DNA of 64,000 bases from Mycobacterium uberis (GTDB lineage Bacteria; Actinomycetota; Actinomycetes; Mycobacteriales; Mycobacteriaceae), in assembly GCF_003408705.1 (NCBI RefSeq), contig NZ_QAYL01000002.1:62001-126000 (forward strand), read 5' to 3'. The stretch's first letter is position 1; the number at the start of each line of letters is the position of its first letter. The notes beneath the pieces were generated by a model. The model was not told the origin of the DNA and ran no database searches. It worked only from the letters and a program-made list of their open reading frames with translations. This document shows positions 51,187-61,344 of this stretch, one piece after another. Both the position numbers and the translations under genes were made by a program.

Positions 51187-52041
51187 TTAGAGCACCAGAC
51201 GGACTAAGGCCGCAGTTCGGACCAGACCCGGAAACGCTTCGACCCTTGACCGCGGGTGCAGTGTGTGGACAGCAAGGCGAAAAATCAACGCGCGCAACAA
51301 CATCTGCGGCCATTCCGGCAGTGCGTTCCAACGTTCAATAAGTCCATCGTCGGCCTCGCCCCAGGACAACGCGTCCACAACAACGACACCTGCAGCCCAC
51401 GATGCAGGTCGCCAGTAGGGTGTGATGTCGGTGATTCCCGGTGCTGCAGTGCCCATGAAAAGCACTGTCCCGTAAAGATCCCCGTGCACCAGCTGGTTCG
51501 GGCTCTTGGTCGGCTTGCGCAAACTAGCCAGCTGATTGATCAGATCGATCGATCGTTGACCGTCAGCCCCTGGGGGTGTGGCCCACGCCTCCGGGGGTAC
51601 CGACTGCAACGGCCGGTCCTCCCACGCGGCACGGTCGGCGGAGATGAAGATATCCACGTCCGCCCAGTGCGCCGTAGGCCCCTGGGTCAGAAATCGAGGA
51701 CGCTCGAGCTTGCCAGTAGCCTCGTGCAGTCGCACCGCCGCCGAGACAACTTCATCGTGTCTAGCCTCCGGCGTCCCGGCGACGAATGTGTCGGACCGCC
51801 AGCCCGATACCACATACCGCCCATCAGTCGAGCGGACCGGTCGTGCCAGGCGAACACCATCGACGAACAATGTCTCCCGCACCCGGGCCGACCAAGCCGC
51901 GCGGGCATTGTCGGCCACCATCGACAACACGACTTCGCCACATCGCCAGCCACCTTCCCAGCTGGCTCCCAATGGGACGGGCTGCACACCGGTCAAACCG
52001 AACGCCGACAACACATACTCGGGCGGCGGCTCAACTGTCAC
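51187..52041 (-). CDS. TIGR02569-family protein, aminoglycoside-phosphotransferase-like fold (Rv3205c-like)
   Basis: 284 residues from GTG 52041 (TVEPPPEYVLSAFGLTGV), which aligns with the actinobacterial family start. ATG at 52071 is an in-frame alternative. GASWEGGWRCGEVVL looks like a glycine-rich loop. NQLVHGDLYGTVLF is a Brenner-type HGDxxxxN-like motif with N replaced by T. ITDITPYWRPASWA is the metal-binding position. The family is confined to actinobacteria and has no proven substrate. Same strand as, and downstream of, moeZ (95 bases), probably one unit. Confidence 0.87.
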   Translation of the reverse strand: MTVEPPPEYVLSAFGLTGVQPVPLGASWEGGWRCGEVVLSMVADNARAAWSARVRETLFVDGVRLARPVRSTDGRYVVSGWRSDTFVAGTPEARHDEVVSAAVRLHEATGKLERPRFLTQGPTAHWADVDIFISADRAAWEDRPLQSVPPEAWATPPGADGQRSIDLINQLASLRKPTKSPNQLVHGDLYGTVLFMGTAAPGITDITPYWRPASWAAGVVVVDALSWGEADDGLIERWNALPEWPQMLLRALIFRLAVHTLHPRSRVEAFPGLVRTAALVRLVL

Positions 52042-52136
52042 ACCGGTTAGCCTAGTAGAGCCCAACACCATGGCGACCGCAAGCGCAGCAAAGCCGGGAG
52101 CAGCGGGTCGCCGTCAGCTCAACACCGGACCTCCGA

Positions 52137-53324
52137 TTAGTAGATCACCATGTCGGGTTGCACCTGCTTGGCCCACGCCACAATTCCACCCTGCAAGTGC
52201 AACGCATCGGAGAAGCCAGCCTTTTTCACGGTGGCCAACACTTCGGCCGAGCGCACGCCCATCTTGCAATACAACACCGGCATGCGGTCCTGAGGCAGCT
52301 TTGCCAGACCCTCACCCGAGTTGATCAACGACCGCGGAATCAGCTGGGCGCCGTCGATGTGCACGATGTCCCACTCGACGGGCTCACGAACGTCGATGAG
52401 AGCCAGCTTCTTGCCGGAGTCCAGCAACTCAAGCAATTCTCGCGGCGTGATAGTGGAGTCGGTAGCCGCCTGGGCAGCATCATCAGACACCACGCCGCAA
52501 AACTGCTGGTAGTCGATCAGCTCCGTGATTTTCGGCGTGGACGGGTCCTTTCGGATCCTGATCGTACGATAGCTCGCCTCCAACGCATTGTAGACCATCA
52601 ACCGGCCAAGCAATGACTCACCAATCCCAGTGATCAGTTTGATCGCCTCAGTACCCATCACCGACGCGATGAAGGCGCAGATGATGCCCAGCACACCCCC
52701 TTCTGCGCAGGACGGCACCATGCCAGGAGGCGGCGGCTCCGGGTACAGATCGCGGTAGTTCAGGCCCAGCCCGTCAGGGGCGTTCTCCCAGAACACCGAG
52801 ACTTGGCCCTCGAAGCGGTAGATCGACCCCCATATGTACGGCTTTTCTGCCAGCACCGCGGCGTCATTAACCAAGTACCGAGTCTCGAAGTTATCGGTGC
52901 CATCCACAACAAGATCGTACTGCTTGAACAGGTCAACCGCGTTGCTCGACTGAAGTCTGCACTCGTGCAACCGCACCTGGACGAACGGGTTGACTGCGAC
53001 GATTGAGTCACGCGCTGACTGGGCCTTGGACCGTCCAACATCGGCTACACCATGGATGATCTGGCGTTGCAGATTCGACTCGTCGACGACGTCGAAATCG
53101 ATGATACCGATCGTGCCGACGCCGGCCGCAGCCAGGTACAGCAACACCGGCCCGCCCAGCCCGCCCGCACCGATGACCAATACCCGCGCATTCTTGAGCC
53201 TCTTCTGCCCGCCGACGCCCATGTCCGGAATGATCAGATGACGGCTGTACCGGGCCACCTCGTCGCGGCTCAGCCAGCTTGCGGGCTCAACTAGAGGCGG
53301 CAGTGATGTCGGGGATGTCGACAC
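52137..53324 (-). CDS. moeZ: Adenylyltransferase/sulfurtransferase MoeZ
   Basis: Activates ubiquitin-like sulfur carriers (MoaD, CysO) by adenylation and thiolates them, serving molybdenum cofactor and cysteine synthesis. 395 residues. The ThiF/E1-like domain has RYSRHLIIPDMGVGGQKRL, VLVIGAGGLGGPVLLYLAAA and DGTDNFETRYLVNDA. The C-terminal rhodanese domain (about 285-395) has LIDVREPVEWDIVHI and active-site Cys353 in YCKMGVRS. Both activities look intact. ATG at 53324; own promoter likely in the 200 bases upstream. Confidence 0.94.
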   Translation of the reverse strand: MSTSPTSLPPLVEPASWLSRDEVARYSRHLIIPDMGVGGQKRLKNARVLVIGAGGLGGPVLLYLAAAGVGTIGIIDFDVVDESNLQRQIIHGVADVGRSKAQSARDSIVAVNPFVQVRLHECRLQSSNAVDLFKQYDLVVDGTDNFETRYLVNDAAVLAEKPYIWGSIYRFEGQVSVFWENAPDGLGLNYRDLYPEPPPPGMVPSCAEGGVLGIICAFIASVMGTEAIKLITGIGESLLGRLMVYNALEASYRTIRIRKDPSTPKITELIDYQQFCGVVSDDAAQAATDSTITPRELLELLDSGKKLALIDVREPVEWDIVHIDGAQLIPRSLINSGEGLAKLPQDRMPVLYCKMGVRSAEVLATVKKAGFSDALHLQGGIVAWAKQVQPDMVIY

Positions 53325-53355
53325 CGAATATCTCCTCGGGTAACGTCACGTCTTA

Positions 53356-53368
53356 ACGTATGATACGT
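53356..53368. promoter_or_regulatory. Short palindrome upstream of moeZ
   Basis: ACGTAT-G-ATACGT, a perfect 6+1+6 palindrome 32-44 bases upstream of the moeZ start, in the 53325-53524 gap. It may be a small operator or chance. Confidence 0.3.
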
Positions 53369-53524
53369 GTCATCTACAACCATCACAGCAGGTGTCTGCA
53401 TCGACGGCACCGACACGTAATGATAGTTAACAGCGAGACCACCAACGTTGCTTCTAGGTGCGCTAGGTCGAGTTCCTGTGCACGTTAAGCTCAGCTAACG
53501 CCGCGGCGGGTATCGTCGCAGGGG

Positions 53525-54676
53525 CTAAGCGATTGGATACGGCCAAGGATTAAATCGGCAGTTCTTGCCATCGGGTTTGACCCATTCCGGATCAAACTTC
53601 GCTCCATCGTCATTGGACGTAGAGAACGTCTGCTGCATCATCACCGGGGCCAAACCACCTTGCTTGTCGCAGGGCTCGTGGCGCACATACCCGATGGCAT
53701 GGCCGACCTCGTGGTTGATCACATACTGCCGGTAGGAACCCACATCCCCTTCAAACGGAAGAGCTCCGCGCAACCAGCGCGCCTCGTTGATTAAAACCCG
53801 AGCTTGCCGGTCCGGCCCAAACGACGGGTTGTAGCATGACGTCTCCAGCCGGAATTCGTAGCCGCATCCTTCACGTACCGTCAGCGGAGACACAAGCGAA
53901 ATCCGAAAGTCGGACCGCCCGCTATCAATTCGAATGAAAGCGACTTGTGAGTTGTGCGTCCAGCCTTTCGGATTAGCCAGCGTCTGGTCGACCATCTGGA
54001 CGAATGCACCGTCGCCACCGAACATAGTTGGGTCCAGACCGTTCTCGACCTCGACGGTGTACTTGAAAACCTTGACGGTACCTTGACCAACCTGCGGCGT
54101 CGTCCCCGAAACGACACGCCAGGTCTTGTCGCCCGCTTCGGTGAACGAACCCCCGTCTGGCAACGTCCCGGCCGGCAGATCGGCATCGAACGCGGCGAGC
54201 CCGTGAAGTGGCGCGTCCATAATCGCCATGCCCACCGCACCGATAATCGGTGGTCCCGTAATGGGCCCGCTCGCCGCCAGCTTCTGTGCGCTTGTCCCGG
54301 TTGCCGTTTGGTATACAACCACCGCCGTGAGCGCTATCAGAAGAGGCAATGCATACGCACGCCAACCAAAGACAGAGACGAACCGCCCCAGCCATGTTTG
54401 CTTGCGCCACCGACGCGACCAGCCACGATCAGCCCGGACCCGCCCTTCGTCCTTGGCAAGCGGGTCACGCTGGGCCCGCAATGGTTCTCGCCACTCCTCG
54501 CGTAGCACAGGCACACAACCAACACTGCCAACGGGCCCGGAGGAGGTCACTGTCTCAGGATTACACAGCTCACAGCCATTGGGAGTCCTGGGCACGCCGG
54601 AATGCGTCGAACTCCCCTTGCCAGCGCCGACAAACACCGGTGTCACTCGGGTTAACGACACGGGTAGTAATGTCAT
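53525..54676 (-). CDS. DUF3152 protein with zinc-metalloprotease motif (Rv3207c-like)
   Basis: 383 residues from ATG 54676. A membrane anchor (AYALPLLIALTAVVVYQTAT) lies mid-N-terminus, after a charged cytoplasmic stretch. The extracytoplasmic domain has DKTWRVVSGTTPQVGQGTVK, SCYNPSFGPD and NEARWLRGALPFEGD. The HExGHxxGxxxH motif VINHEVGHAIGYVRHE is at about residues 319-334, an intact metzincin-like zinc site. The N-terminus is longer than in M. tuberculosis: the homologous part starts around LREEWREP, so the start is uncertain. A GTG just before that point (near 54516) is an alternative. Divergent from the TetR gene. Confidence 0.88.
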   Translation of the reverse strand: MTLLPVSLTRVTPVFVGAGKGSSTHSGVPRTPNGCELCNPETVTSSGPVGSVGCVPVLREEWREPLRAQRDPLAKDEGRVRADRGWSRRWRKQTWLGRFVSVFGWRAYALPLLIALTAVVVYQTATGTSAQKLAASGPITGPPIIGAVGMAIMDAPLHGLAAFDADLPAGTLPDGGSFTEAGDKTWRVVSGTTPQVGQGTVKVFKYTVEVENGLDPTMFGGDGAFVQMVDQTLANPKGWTHNSQVAFIRIDSGRSDFRISLVSPLTVREGCGYEFRLETSCYNPSFGPDRQARVLINEARWLRGALPFEGDVGSYRQYVINHEVGHAIGYVRHEPCDKQGGLAPVMMQQTFSTSNDDGAKFDPEWVKPDGKNCRFNPWPYPIA

Positions 54677-54708
54677 TCCGACGAGGCGGTGAGTATACCC
54701 GACTCTAA

Positions 54709-55657
<949 letters not shown>

Positions 55658-55718
55658 TATTGGCCCCTTACTGTTTGGTATGCCTCTGCGATTCCAAGCA
55701 AGCGTGTCAGCCAGCAGG

Positions 55719-55922
55719 CTAGTGGACGCATCCAACACACCGGGATGCAGAGGGGCCCACTGATCCCTCTACAACGGGTGGCGGTAGGCCTCGACGGGCA
55801 GCTATCTGCCGATAACGATTAGCTTCCAGCTTAGCCAACATGCTGCGCAACACCAGATACCCGGTTATTCGCATCAGTAACATAAGCACTATCGGTAACA
55901 CAATGAACCGCCTCGACGGCAA
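55719..55922 (-). CDS. Possible small membrane protein, uncertain
   Basis: 67-codon reverse frame: a hydrophobic head (RRFIVLPIVLMLLMRITGYL) followed by a basic helix (KLEANRYRQIAARRGLPPPV). The composition is protein-like. It lies in the gap upstream of TB9.4 and overlaps the start of the Rv3209-like gene by 20 bases, head to head. I do not recognise it, and it could be a chance frame. Confidence 0.3.
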   Translation of the reverse strand: MPSRRFIVLPIVLMLLMRITGYLVLRSMLAKLEANRYRQIAARRGLPPPVVEGSVGPSASRCVGCVH

Positions 55923-56586
55923 GGTCCAGGACTATCCCGACGAGAGCTATATGACCAACGGAGCCGACCCCTACCCGCCGGACAGCTACGACGAGCTACT
56001 CTGGCCGACCAACCATCGATGGCGCCAGGTCGCTGCGCTCTTCGGTGGTGTGGTAGCACTTGGCGCCGTCGCGACCGCGGTCATCATCAACAGTGGAGAT
56101 AGCGCAACGACCAAGGCCACGGTGGGTGCACCAACTTCCCTCCCGGTGCTCACTACGCCGTCGACACCGTTACCAGCGACCCCATCCATCACGTCACGGA
56201 CGCCCCAATTACCCCCCGAAACAGTGACCACCATGGCACCTCCCAGTGTCACACCACCAGCGCAAACAACCACCACAGCGCTGCCCTTAACCGGTCCACC
56301 GCCGGCGGCGCTGCATCCGCGCACCGTCATCTACAGTGTGACCGGCACGAAGGAGCTCCTCGACCTGGTCACCGTCGTATACACCGATGCCCGTGGCTAC
56401 CCAAAAACCGAGTTCAACGTGGCACTACCATGGACACGGGCGGTAGTCCTCAATCCAGGCATCCAAACCCAGTCGGTCGTCGCCACTAGCTTCCACAGTC
56501 AACTCAACTGCTCGATCGTCAACGCCAAGAGGCAACCAGTCGTGGCGTCGACCAACAACGCGATCATAACAACCTGCATCCGTTAG
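55903..56586 (+). CDS. Membrane-anchored Thr/Pro-rich protein with MmpS-like C-terminal domain (Rv3209-like)
   Basis: 227 residues from ATG 55903 (MNRLDGKVQDYPDESY). The acidic cytoplasmic N-terminus is followed by a membrane segment (VAALFGGVVALGAVATAVII), a Pro/Thr/Ser-rich linker of about 75 residues, and a folded C-terminal part. That part reads VIYSVTGTKELLDLVTVVYT, FNVALPWTRAVVL and ends with two cysteines (LNCSIVNAK and TTCIR), as in MmpS lipid-transport accessory proteins. The mycobacterial function is unknown. The linker differs in length from M. tuberculosis, which is normal for such regions. Confidence 0.85.
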   Translation: MNRLDGKVQDYPDESYMTNGADPYPPDSYDELLWPTNHRWRQVAALFGGVVALGAVATAVIINSGDSATTKATVGAPTSLPVLTTPSTPLPATPSITSRTPQLPPETVTTMAPPSVTPPAQTTTTALPLTGPPPAALHPRTVIYSVTGTKELLDLVTVVYTDARGYPKTEFNVALPWTRAVVLNPGIQTQSVVATSFHSQLNCSIVNAKRQPVVASTNNAIITTCIR

Positions 56587-56625
56587 ACAGGATAGCTTGC
56601 TTCGCTGACGATTGGGACGCGACCA

Positions 56626-57324
56626 CTAGCTAAGACCGAGGTCGTGCATCCGCTGGCCATGTTTCCGATGCAAACGATCGAAAAACAAACCCAGCTGGCT
56701 CAGACCACCACCATCGGACATCACCAGATCAACCAGCTGATCGTGGTCGGCCAGCAGGTACTGCGCCTGGGTGATCGTTTCACCAAACAGTCGACGCGCC
56801 CACAGCGCCAGCCGGCTGCGTTGTTTGCCACTAGCAGTTACCGCAGCACGCACTTCAGCGACGACAAACTGCGAGTTCGCGGTTTCCGACAAGGCCGACC
56901 GCACCACGTCGGCGACTTCATCGGACAACCTATCGGCAATCTCCAAGTATAAGTCGGAGGCCAAGGAATCACCGACATAGGTTTTCACCAAGGCTTCCAG
57001 CCACGTGCTCGGCGTGGTCAGCCGATGGTAATTATCCAGCGCCGACACGTATTTCGACATCGCCGGCACCACGTCAACACCTCGGCGTTCCAGGGCATCG
57101 CGCAGCAGCTCATAATGCCCCATCTCGGCGGCAGCAATGCGCGCAATCGAGATCCGTCCCCGCAGGTCCGGCGCCATCCGGGCCTCGTCAGTCAGCCGGT
57201 AAAACGCGGCCAACTCCCCGTAGGCTAGTAACGCGAACAATTCGTCGACGGCCGGATGATCTGCCAATAACCGTGACGTCGGCAAATCGGCCAATTGCTG
57301 GTCCGCGGATGAGGGCGAGGGCAT
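56626..57324 (-). CDS. Ferritin-like protein, tRNA hydroxylase (MiaE-like) family (Rv3210c-like)
   Basis: 232 residues, all-helical. FALLAYGELAAFYRLTDEA (about 31-49), RIAAAEMGHYELLRDALERR and YLEIADRLSDEVADVVRSAL show the di-iron ferritin-like pattern of Glu and ExxH. The actinobacterial family is annotated as tRNA-(ms2io6A)-hydroxylase-like, but true MiaE activity has not been shown here. ATG at 57324. Divergent from rhlE across 275 bases. Confidence 0.82.
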   Translation of the reverse strand: MPSPSSADQQLADLPTSRLLADHPAVDELFALLAYGELAAFYRLTDEARMAPDLRGRISIARIAAAEMGHYELLRDALERRGVDVVPAMSKYVSALDNYHRLTTPSTWLEALVKTYVGDSLASDLYLEIADRLSDEVADVVRSALSETANSQFVVAEVRAAVTASGKQRSRLALWARRLFGETITQAQYLLADHDQLVDLVMSDGGGLSQLGLFFDRLHRKHGQRMHDLGLS

Positions 57325-57599
57325 GGCAACACTCTAGTCGGCTAAGGTAGAGAGAATAGGCGGCTGCTGAGTGACCGGTTATCATCACTCAAGTTAGGTA
57401 ATGGCTGCGTTTCTGTGTTGCTGCTATCGGCGAAATGTGCGTGCACAGCTGGGCCACCGGGACTGAACTCTATTCAGACTGAACGTGGGATCGGCGACTC
57501 GGCGATCTACTCGGAGTCGGGACTGGTACGCGCCTGAGCCGCGACAGCAAAACACCGACGCCAAACCGATACGGTCACCGAAAGGCTTTTCACCCACAT
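57325..57599. other. Divergent promoter region between MiaE-like gene and rhlE
   Basis: 275 bases with no gene. It must hold promoters for both strands, but no single -10 box stands out. GAAAGG lies 15-20 bases before the rhlE ATG. Confidence 0.4.
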
Positions 57600-59168
57600 A
57601 TGACTGCACTGGCAAGCACTATTAAACCGACCTTTGCCAAACTTGGAGTCCGCGACGAAATAGTCCGTGCGTTAGCCGAACGAGGCATTGAGCAACCTTT
57701 TGCTATCCAGGAACTCACCCTGCCGCTTGCACTCGCCGGCGAGGATACGATAGGGCAAGCCCGCACCGGCATGGGTAAGACATTCGCCTTCGGCGTGCCT
57801 TTACTGCAGCGCATCAGCGTCACTACCGCAGCAAGGCCGCTGACTGGCACACCGCGAGCACTGGTCGTGGTGCCGACTCGGGAGCTTTGCCTGCAAGTAA
57901 CCGATGACCTGGCCGCCGCAGCCAAATACCTGACCGCTGACGATGGTAACCGCCGGTTCTCGGTGGTATCCATCTACGGAGGACGGGCCTACGAACCACA
58001 GATCGAGGCACTGAGAGCAGGTGCCGACGCCGTGGTGGGCACTCCAGGACGACTGCTTGACCTTTGCCAGCAGGGCCACCTGCACCTGGGCGGGTTGTCG
58101 GTGCTGGTGCTCGACGAGGCCGACGAGATGCTCGACCTAGGGTTCCTGCCCGATGTAGAGCGCATTTTACGACAGACCCCGACCAACCGGCAATCGATGC
58201 TGTTCTCGGCTACTATGCCAGACCCGATCATCACGCTGGCCCGCACCTTTATGGACCAACCCACCCATATCCGGGCCGAGGCACCGCACTCCTTGGCGGT
58301 GCACGATACCACCGAGCAGTTTGTCTACCGCGCTCACGCGTTGGACAAGGTGGAGCTGGTCAGCCGAATACTGCAAGCGCGTGGTCGGGGCGCGACAATG
58401 ATCTTCACCCGCACCAAACGCACAGCACAGAAGGTCGCTGGCGAGCTGGGCGAACGCGGTTTCGCGGTGGGCGCCGTGCATGGCGACCTCGGACAGATAG
58501 CGCGAGAGAAGGCACTCCAAGCTTTTCGAACCGGCAATGTCGATGTGCTGGTCGCCACTGACGTGGCTGCCCGCGGCATCGACATCGACGACGTTACCCA
58601 CGTCATTAACTACCAGTGCCCCGAAGACGAGAAGACTTACGTCCACCGCATCGGACGCACGGGCCGTGCCGGCCGCACCGGGGTCGCGGTCACCCTGGTG
58701 GACTGGGACGAGCTGGAGCGATGGGCGATGATCGACAAGGCGCTCGGCTTGGACTCCCCCGATCCGGCCGAGACCTACTCCAGTTCGCCCCATTTATACG
58801 CCGAGTTGGCTATCCCGGCCGAGGCTAGCGGAACAATCGACGCGCCACGCAAAGCGCAGATCAAACACCGCGGCACGAACCGAGACGGGAGCATCTCGAA
58901 AACATCAGACAAGGCTGAGAAACTGGCGCGGTCGCGTGCTAGCGCACGGCGACGCCGCACCCGTGGCGGCCAACCCGTCACCGGGCATCCCAGCAACAAC
59001 ATGACCAGCAACGGCGAGGCCGTCGCGGGGGTCCCGCCAAGCTCTTCGCCCGGCTCCTCATCCACCAACGTCCGCCATCGCCGGCACCGCCACAAGCCGA
59101 CGAAGGCCGTCGAAAACAGTCTCGACACAAACCTGATTACGCAGGCTAACTGGGCTTCTGACACATGA
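57600..59168 (+). CDS. rhlE: DEAD-box ATP-dependent RNA helicase RhlE
   Basis: 522 residues. The Q motif region is GIEQPFAIQELTLPLALAGE. Walker A is ARTGMGKT, then PTREL, GG, TPGRL, VLDEADEMLDLGF (DEAD) and FSATMP. In the C-terminal RecA-like domain come TRTKRTAQ, VATDVAARGIDIDDV and HRIGRTGRAGRTGVA. A basic tail of about 100 residues follows (RASARRRRTRGG; HRRHRHKPTK). All motifs are present. It is the main DEAD-box helicase for RNA folding and turnover in this region. The stop overlaps the next ATG by four bases. Confidence 0.94.
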   Translation: MTALASTIKPTFAKLGVRDEIVRALAERGIEQPFAIQELTLPLALAGEDTIGQARTGMGKTFAFGVPLLQRISVTTAARPLTGTPRALVVVPTRELCLQVTDDLAAAAKYLTADDGNRRFSVVSIYGGRAYEPQIEALRAGADAVVGTPGRLLDLCQQGHLHLGGLSVLVLDEADEMLDLGFLPDVERILRQTPTNRQSMLFSATMPDPIITLARTFMDQPTHIRAEAPHSLAVHDTTEQFVYRAHALDKVELVSRILQARGRGATMIFTRTKRTAQKVAGELGERGFAVGAVHGDLGQIAREKALQAFRTGNVDVLVATDVAARGIDIDDVTHVINYQCPEDEKTYVHRIGRTGRAGRTGVAVTLVDWDELERWAMIDKALGLDSPDPAETYSSSPHLYAELAIPAEASGTIDAPRKAQIKHRGTNRDGSISKTSDKAEKLARSRASARRRRTRGGQPVTGHPSNNMTSNGEAVAGVPPSSSPGSSSTNVRHRRHRHKPTKAVENSLDTNLITQANWASDT

Positions 59169-60388
59169 TCAGACCCGAACGCCGGACCAAAACCGACATC
59201 ATAGCCACCGCGACAATCGTGATCTTCATCACCGCAGCCGCGTTGCTAATCTGGTGGACCAGCGACGCCCGGGCTACCCTCAGCCGACCGGCTGCCGTTC
59301 CAGCGTCCAACCCGACTTCAGCTCAGGAAGTGCCAGCCTCCCTCAACCAGCTCTGGGTCGCGGCCAGTCCTGCCACCACCGCCCCCGTAGTGGTGGGTGG
59401 GACGGTGGTCACTGGCGACAAGCGCCAAGTGGACGGGCGCGCCCCCACCACGGGCGAATCGCACTGGAGCTATGTCCGCAACCGCGATCTGTGCGGGGTG
59501 TCCTGGGTCTATCATTACGCTGTCGCGGTCTATAGAGATGACCGCGGTTGCGGGCAGGTCAGCAGCATCGATGGGTCTACCGGTCGTCGCGGAGCTGCCC
59601 GCAGTAGCTACACCGATCCACACGTGCGCCTGTCCTCCGACGGCACAGCGTTGTTGTCGGCCGGCGATACCCGCCTAGAACTCTGGCGCTCGGACATGGT
59701 CCGGATGCTCGCCTACGGTGAGATCGACGCCCGAGTGAAACCGTCGGCACGGGGACTGCACTCCGGATGCATATTGGAGTCCGCAGCAGCCAGCTCGTCG
59801 GCGGTATCGGTGCTCGAGGCCTGCGCGAATCAGTCCGACCTGAGGCTCGTGCTGTTGCACCCGGGCAAGGAAGACGACGAACCGCAACAATGCCTGGTAG
59901 CCGAACCTGGGGTCCGGTCGGGATCGGGGGCCCGCGTGCTGACGGTTTCTGATACCAATACTGCCGTTTACCTGCCCGGAGAAGCCGGCACGCAGCCCAG
60001 AGTCGACGTGGTCGACGAGATCGGCACCACTGTGGCAAGCACACCGCTGGCCAAGCCGCCGTCGAGCTCGGCGGCGGTTTCACAGGCGGGCAACCTAGTG
60101 ACCTGGTGGACCGGCGATACCCTCATGGTTTTCGATCAGAACAGCCTCACACTGCGGTACACCATTGCCGCGGACGAAACGACGGCGCCATTGGGGCCTG
60201 GTGTGATGATGGCTGGTCAACTGCTCGTTCCAACCACAGGCGCGATCGGCGTCTATGACCCGCTTAGCGGCGTGAATAATCGCTATATCCAGGTGAGTCG
60301 ATCGCCGAGCAGCACAGCGGTGATCCCGGCCGTTTTGGGTTCCACGGTGTTCGAGCAGCGCGGCGACACCCTGGTGGCACTGGGCTAA
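59165..60388 (+). CDS. Membrane-anchored beta-propeller-like protein (Rv3212-like)
   Basis: 407 residues. Signal anchor at about 13-33 (TATIVIFITAAALLIWWTS), then an extracytoplasmic domain of repeated WD/PQQ-like strands: PVVVGGTVVTGDKRQVDGRA, ALLSAGDTRLELWRSDMVRM, NLVTWWTGDTLMVFDQNSLT, and QLLVPTTGAIGVYDPLSGV. This suggests a PQQ-type beta-propeller without enzyme motifs. It is translationally coupled to rhlE (ATGA), as in M. tuberculosis, but a joint function is not established. Confidence 0.86.
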   Translation: MIRPERRTKTDIIATATIVIFITAAALLIWWTSDARATLSRPAAVPASNPTSAQEVPASLNQLWVAASPATTAPVVVGGTVVTGDKRQVDGRAPTTGESHWSYVRNRDLCGVSWVYHYAVAVYRDDRGCGQVSSIDGSTGRRGAARSSYTDPHVRLSSDGTALLSAGDTRLELWRSDMVRMLAYGEIDARVKPSARGLHSGCILESAAASSSAVSVLEACANQSDLRLVLLHPGKEDDEPQQCLVAEPGVRSGSGARVLTVSDTNTAVYLPGEAGTQPRVDVVDEIGTTVASTPLAKPPSSSAAVSQAGNLVTWWTGDTLMVFDQNSLTLRYTIAADETTAPLGPGVMMAGQLLVPTTGAIGVYDPLSGVNNRYIQVSRSPSSTAVIPAVLGSTVFEQRGDTLVALG

Positions 60389-60417
60389 CTGCTGAGGCCA
60401 AGCGCCCGCTCTGGCCG

Positions 60418-61218
60418 CTACATCTCGACAGTGAACGTAGGTAGGGGTTTGCCGGTCTTCCAATGCTTGAGCAACGCCTGTGCCAGCTCGCGGTAGGCTA
60501 GCGCTCCCTTGTTCTTGCGCCCGGCTATTGCCGACAAGCCCGACGCGCTAGCTTCGGCGAAGCGCACCGTGCGTGGAATGGGTGGAGCCAGCACCGGTAG
60601 CTCATAGCGGTCTGCGACGTCGAAAAGCACGTCACGGGTGTGAGTGGTACGGGAGTCATACAGCGTCGGTAACGCACCCAACAGTCGCAGATCCGGGTTG
60701 GTGATCTGCCGAACGTCGGCGACGGTACGCAGAAACTGACCGACACCACGATGTGCCAATGTCTCGCATTGCAGCGGCACGATGACCTCGTCGGCTGCCG
60801 TCAGACCGTTGAGAGTAAGCACACCAAGTGACGGCGGGCAATCGATGACGATCACATCGAACTGGTCGGACAGTTTGACCAACGCGCGTTTGAGCGCATA
60901 TTCGCGGCCTGCCCGCATCAACAACATCGCCTCAACGCCGGCGAGGTCGACGTTGGCTGGCAGCAGCGTCATTCCCTCCACCGTCGTGACCAGCGCAGCA
61001 TTGGGCTCGACCTCACCGAGTAACACCTCGTGCACAGAAACCGGTAGTTTGTCGGGATCTTGGCCCAGCGAGAAGGTCAAACAACCCTGCGGATCCAGAT
61101 CGACAAGCAGCACTTGCCGTTCCTGATCAGCGATCGCCGCACCCAGTGAAGCAACCGTTGTCGTCTTGGCTACGCCACCCTTCTGGTTGGCCACAGCCAG
61201 TACCCGGGTCTTAGTCAC
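60418..61218 (-). CDS. ParA/Soj-like ATPase (Rv3213c-like)
   Basis: 266 residues from GTG 61218 (TKTRVLAVANQKGGVAKTTT), equal to M. tuberculosis. The deviant Walker A is KGGVAKTTT. Walker A' is LLVDLDPQGCLTFSLG and Walker B is VIVIDCPPSLGVLTLNGL. It belongs to the MinD/ParA dimeric ATPases. No parB or parS-like site is next to it, so it is an orphan, not the oriC-linked ParA. Convergent with Rv3212, with 29 bases between stops. The frame extends to 61272 with no family support. Confidence 0.91.
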   Translation of the reverse strand: MTKTRVLAVANQKGGVAKTTTVASLGAAIADQERQVLLVDLDPQGCLTFSLGQDPDKLPVSVHEVLLGEVEPNAALVTTVEGMTLLPANVDLAGVEAMLLMRAGREYALKRALVKLSDQFDVIVIDCPPSLGVLTLNGLTAADEVIVPLQCETLAHRGVGQFLRTVADVRQITNPDLRLLGALPTLYDSRTTHTRDVLFDVADRYELPVLAPPIPRTVRFAEASASGLSAIAGRKNKGALAYRELAQALLKHWKTGKPLPTFTVEM

Positions 61219-61344
61219 CTCATCGCTTCGCTCTGCTTCGTCGCCCGTCCGGTCACAGTGCCATCCTGGCATGATTCTCCGTGATGCGCTTTGGACGATA
61301 GCTCCGTCAGGATTTCAGCACGCCGTCCGGCAAAGTCGGTCAGC

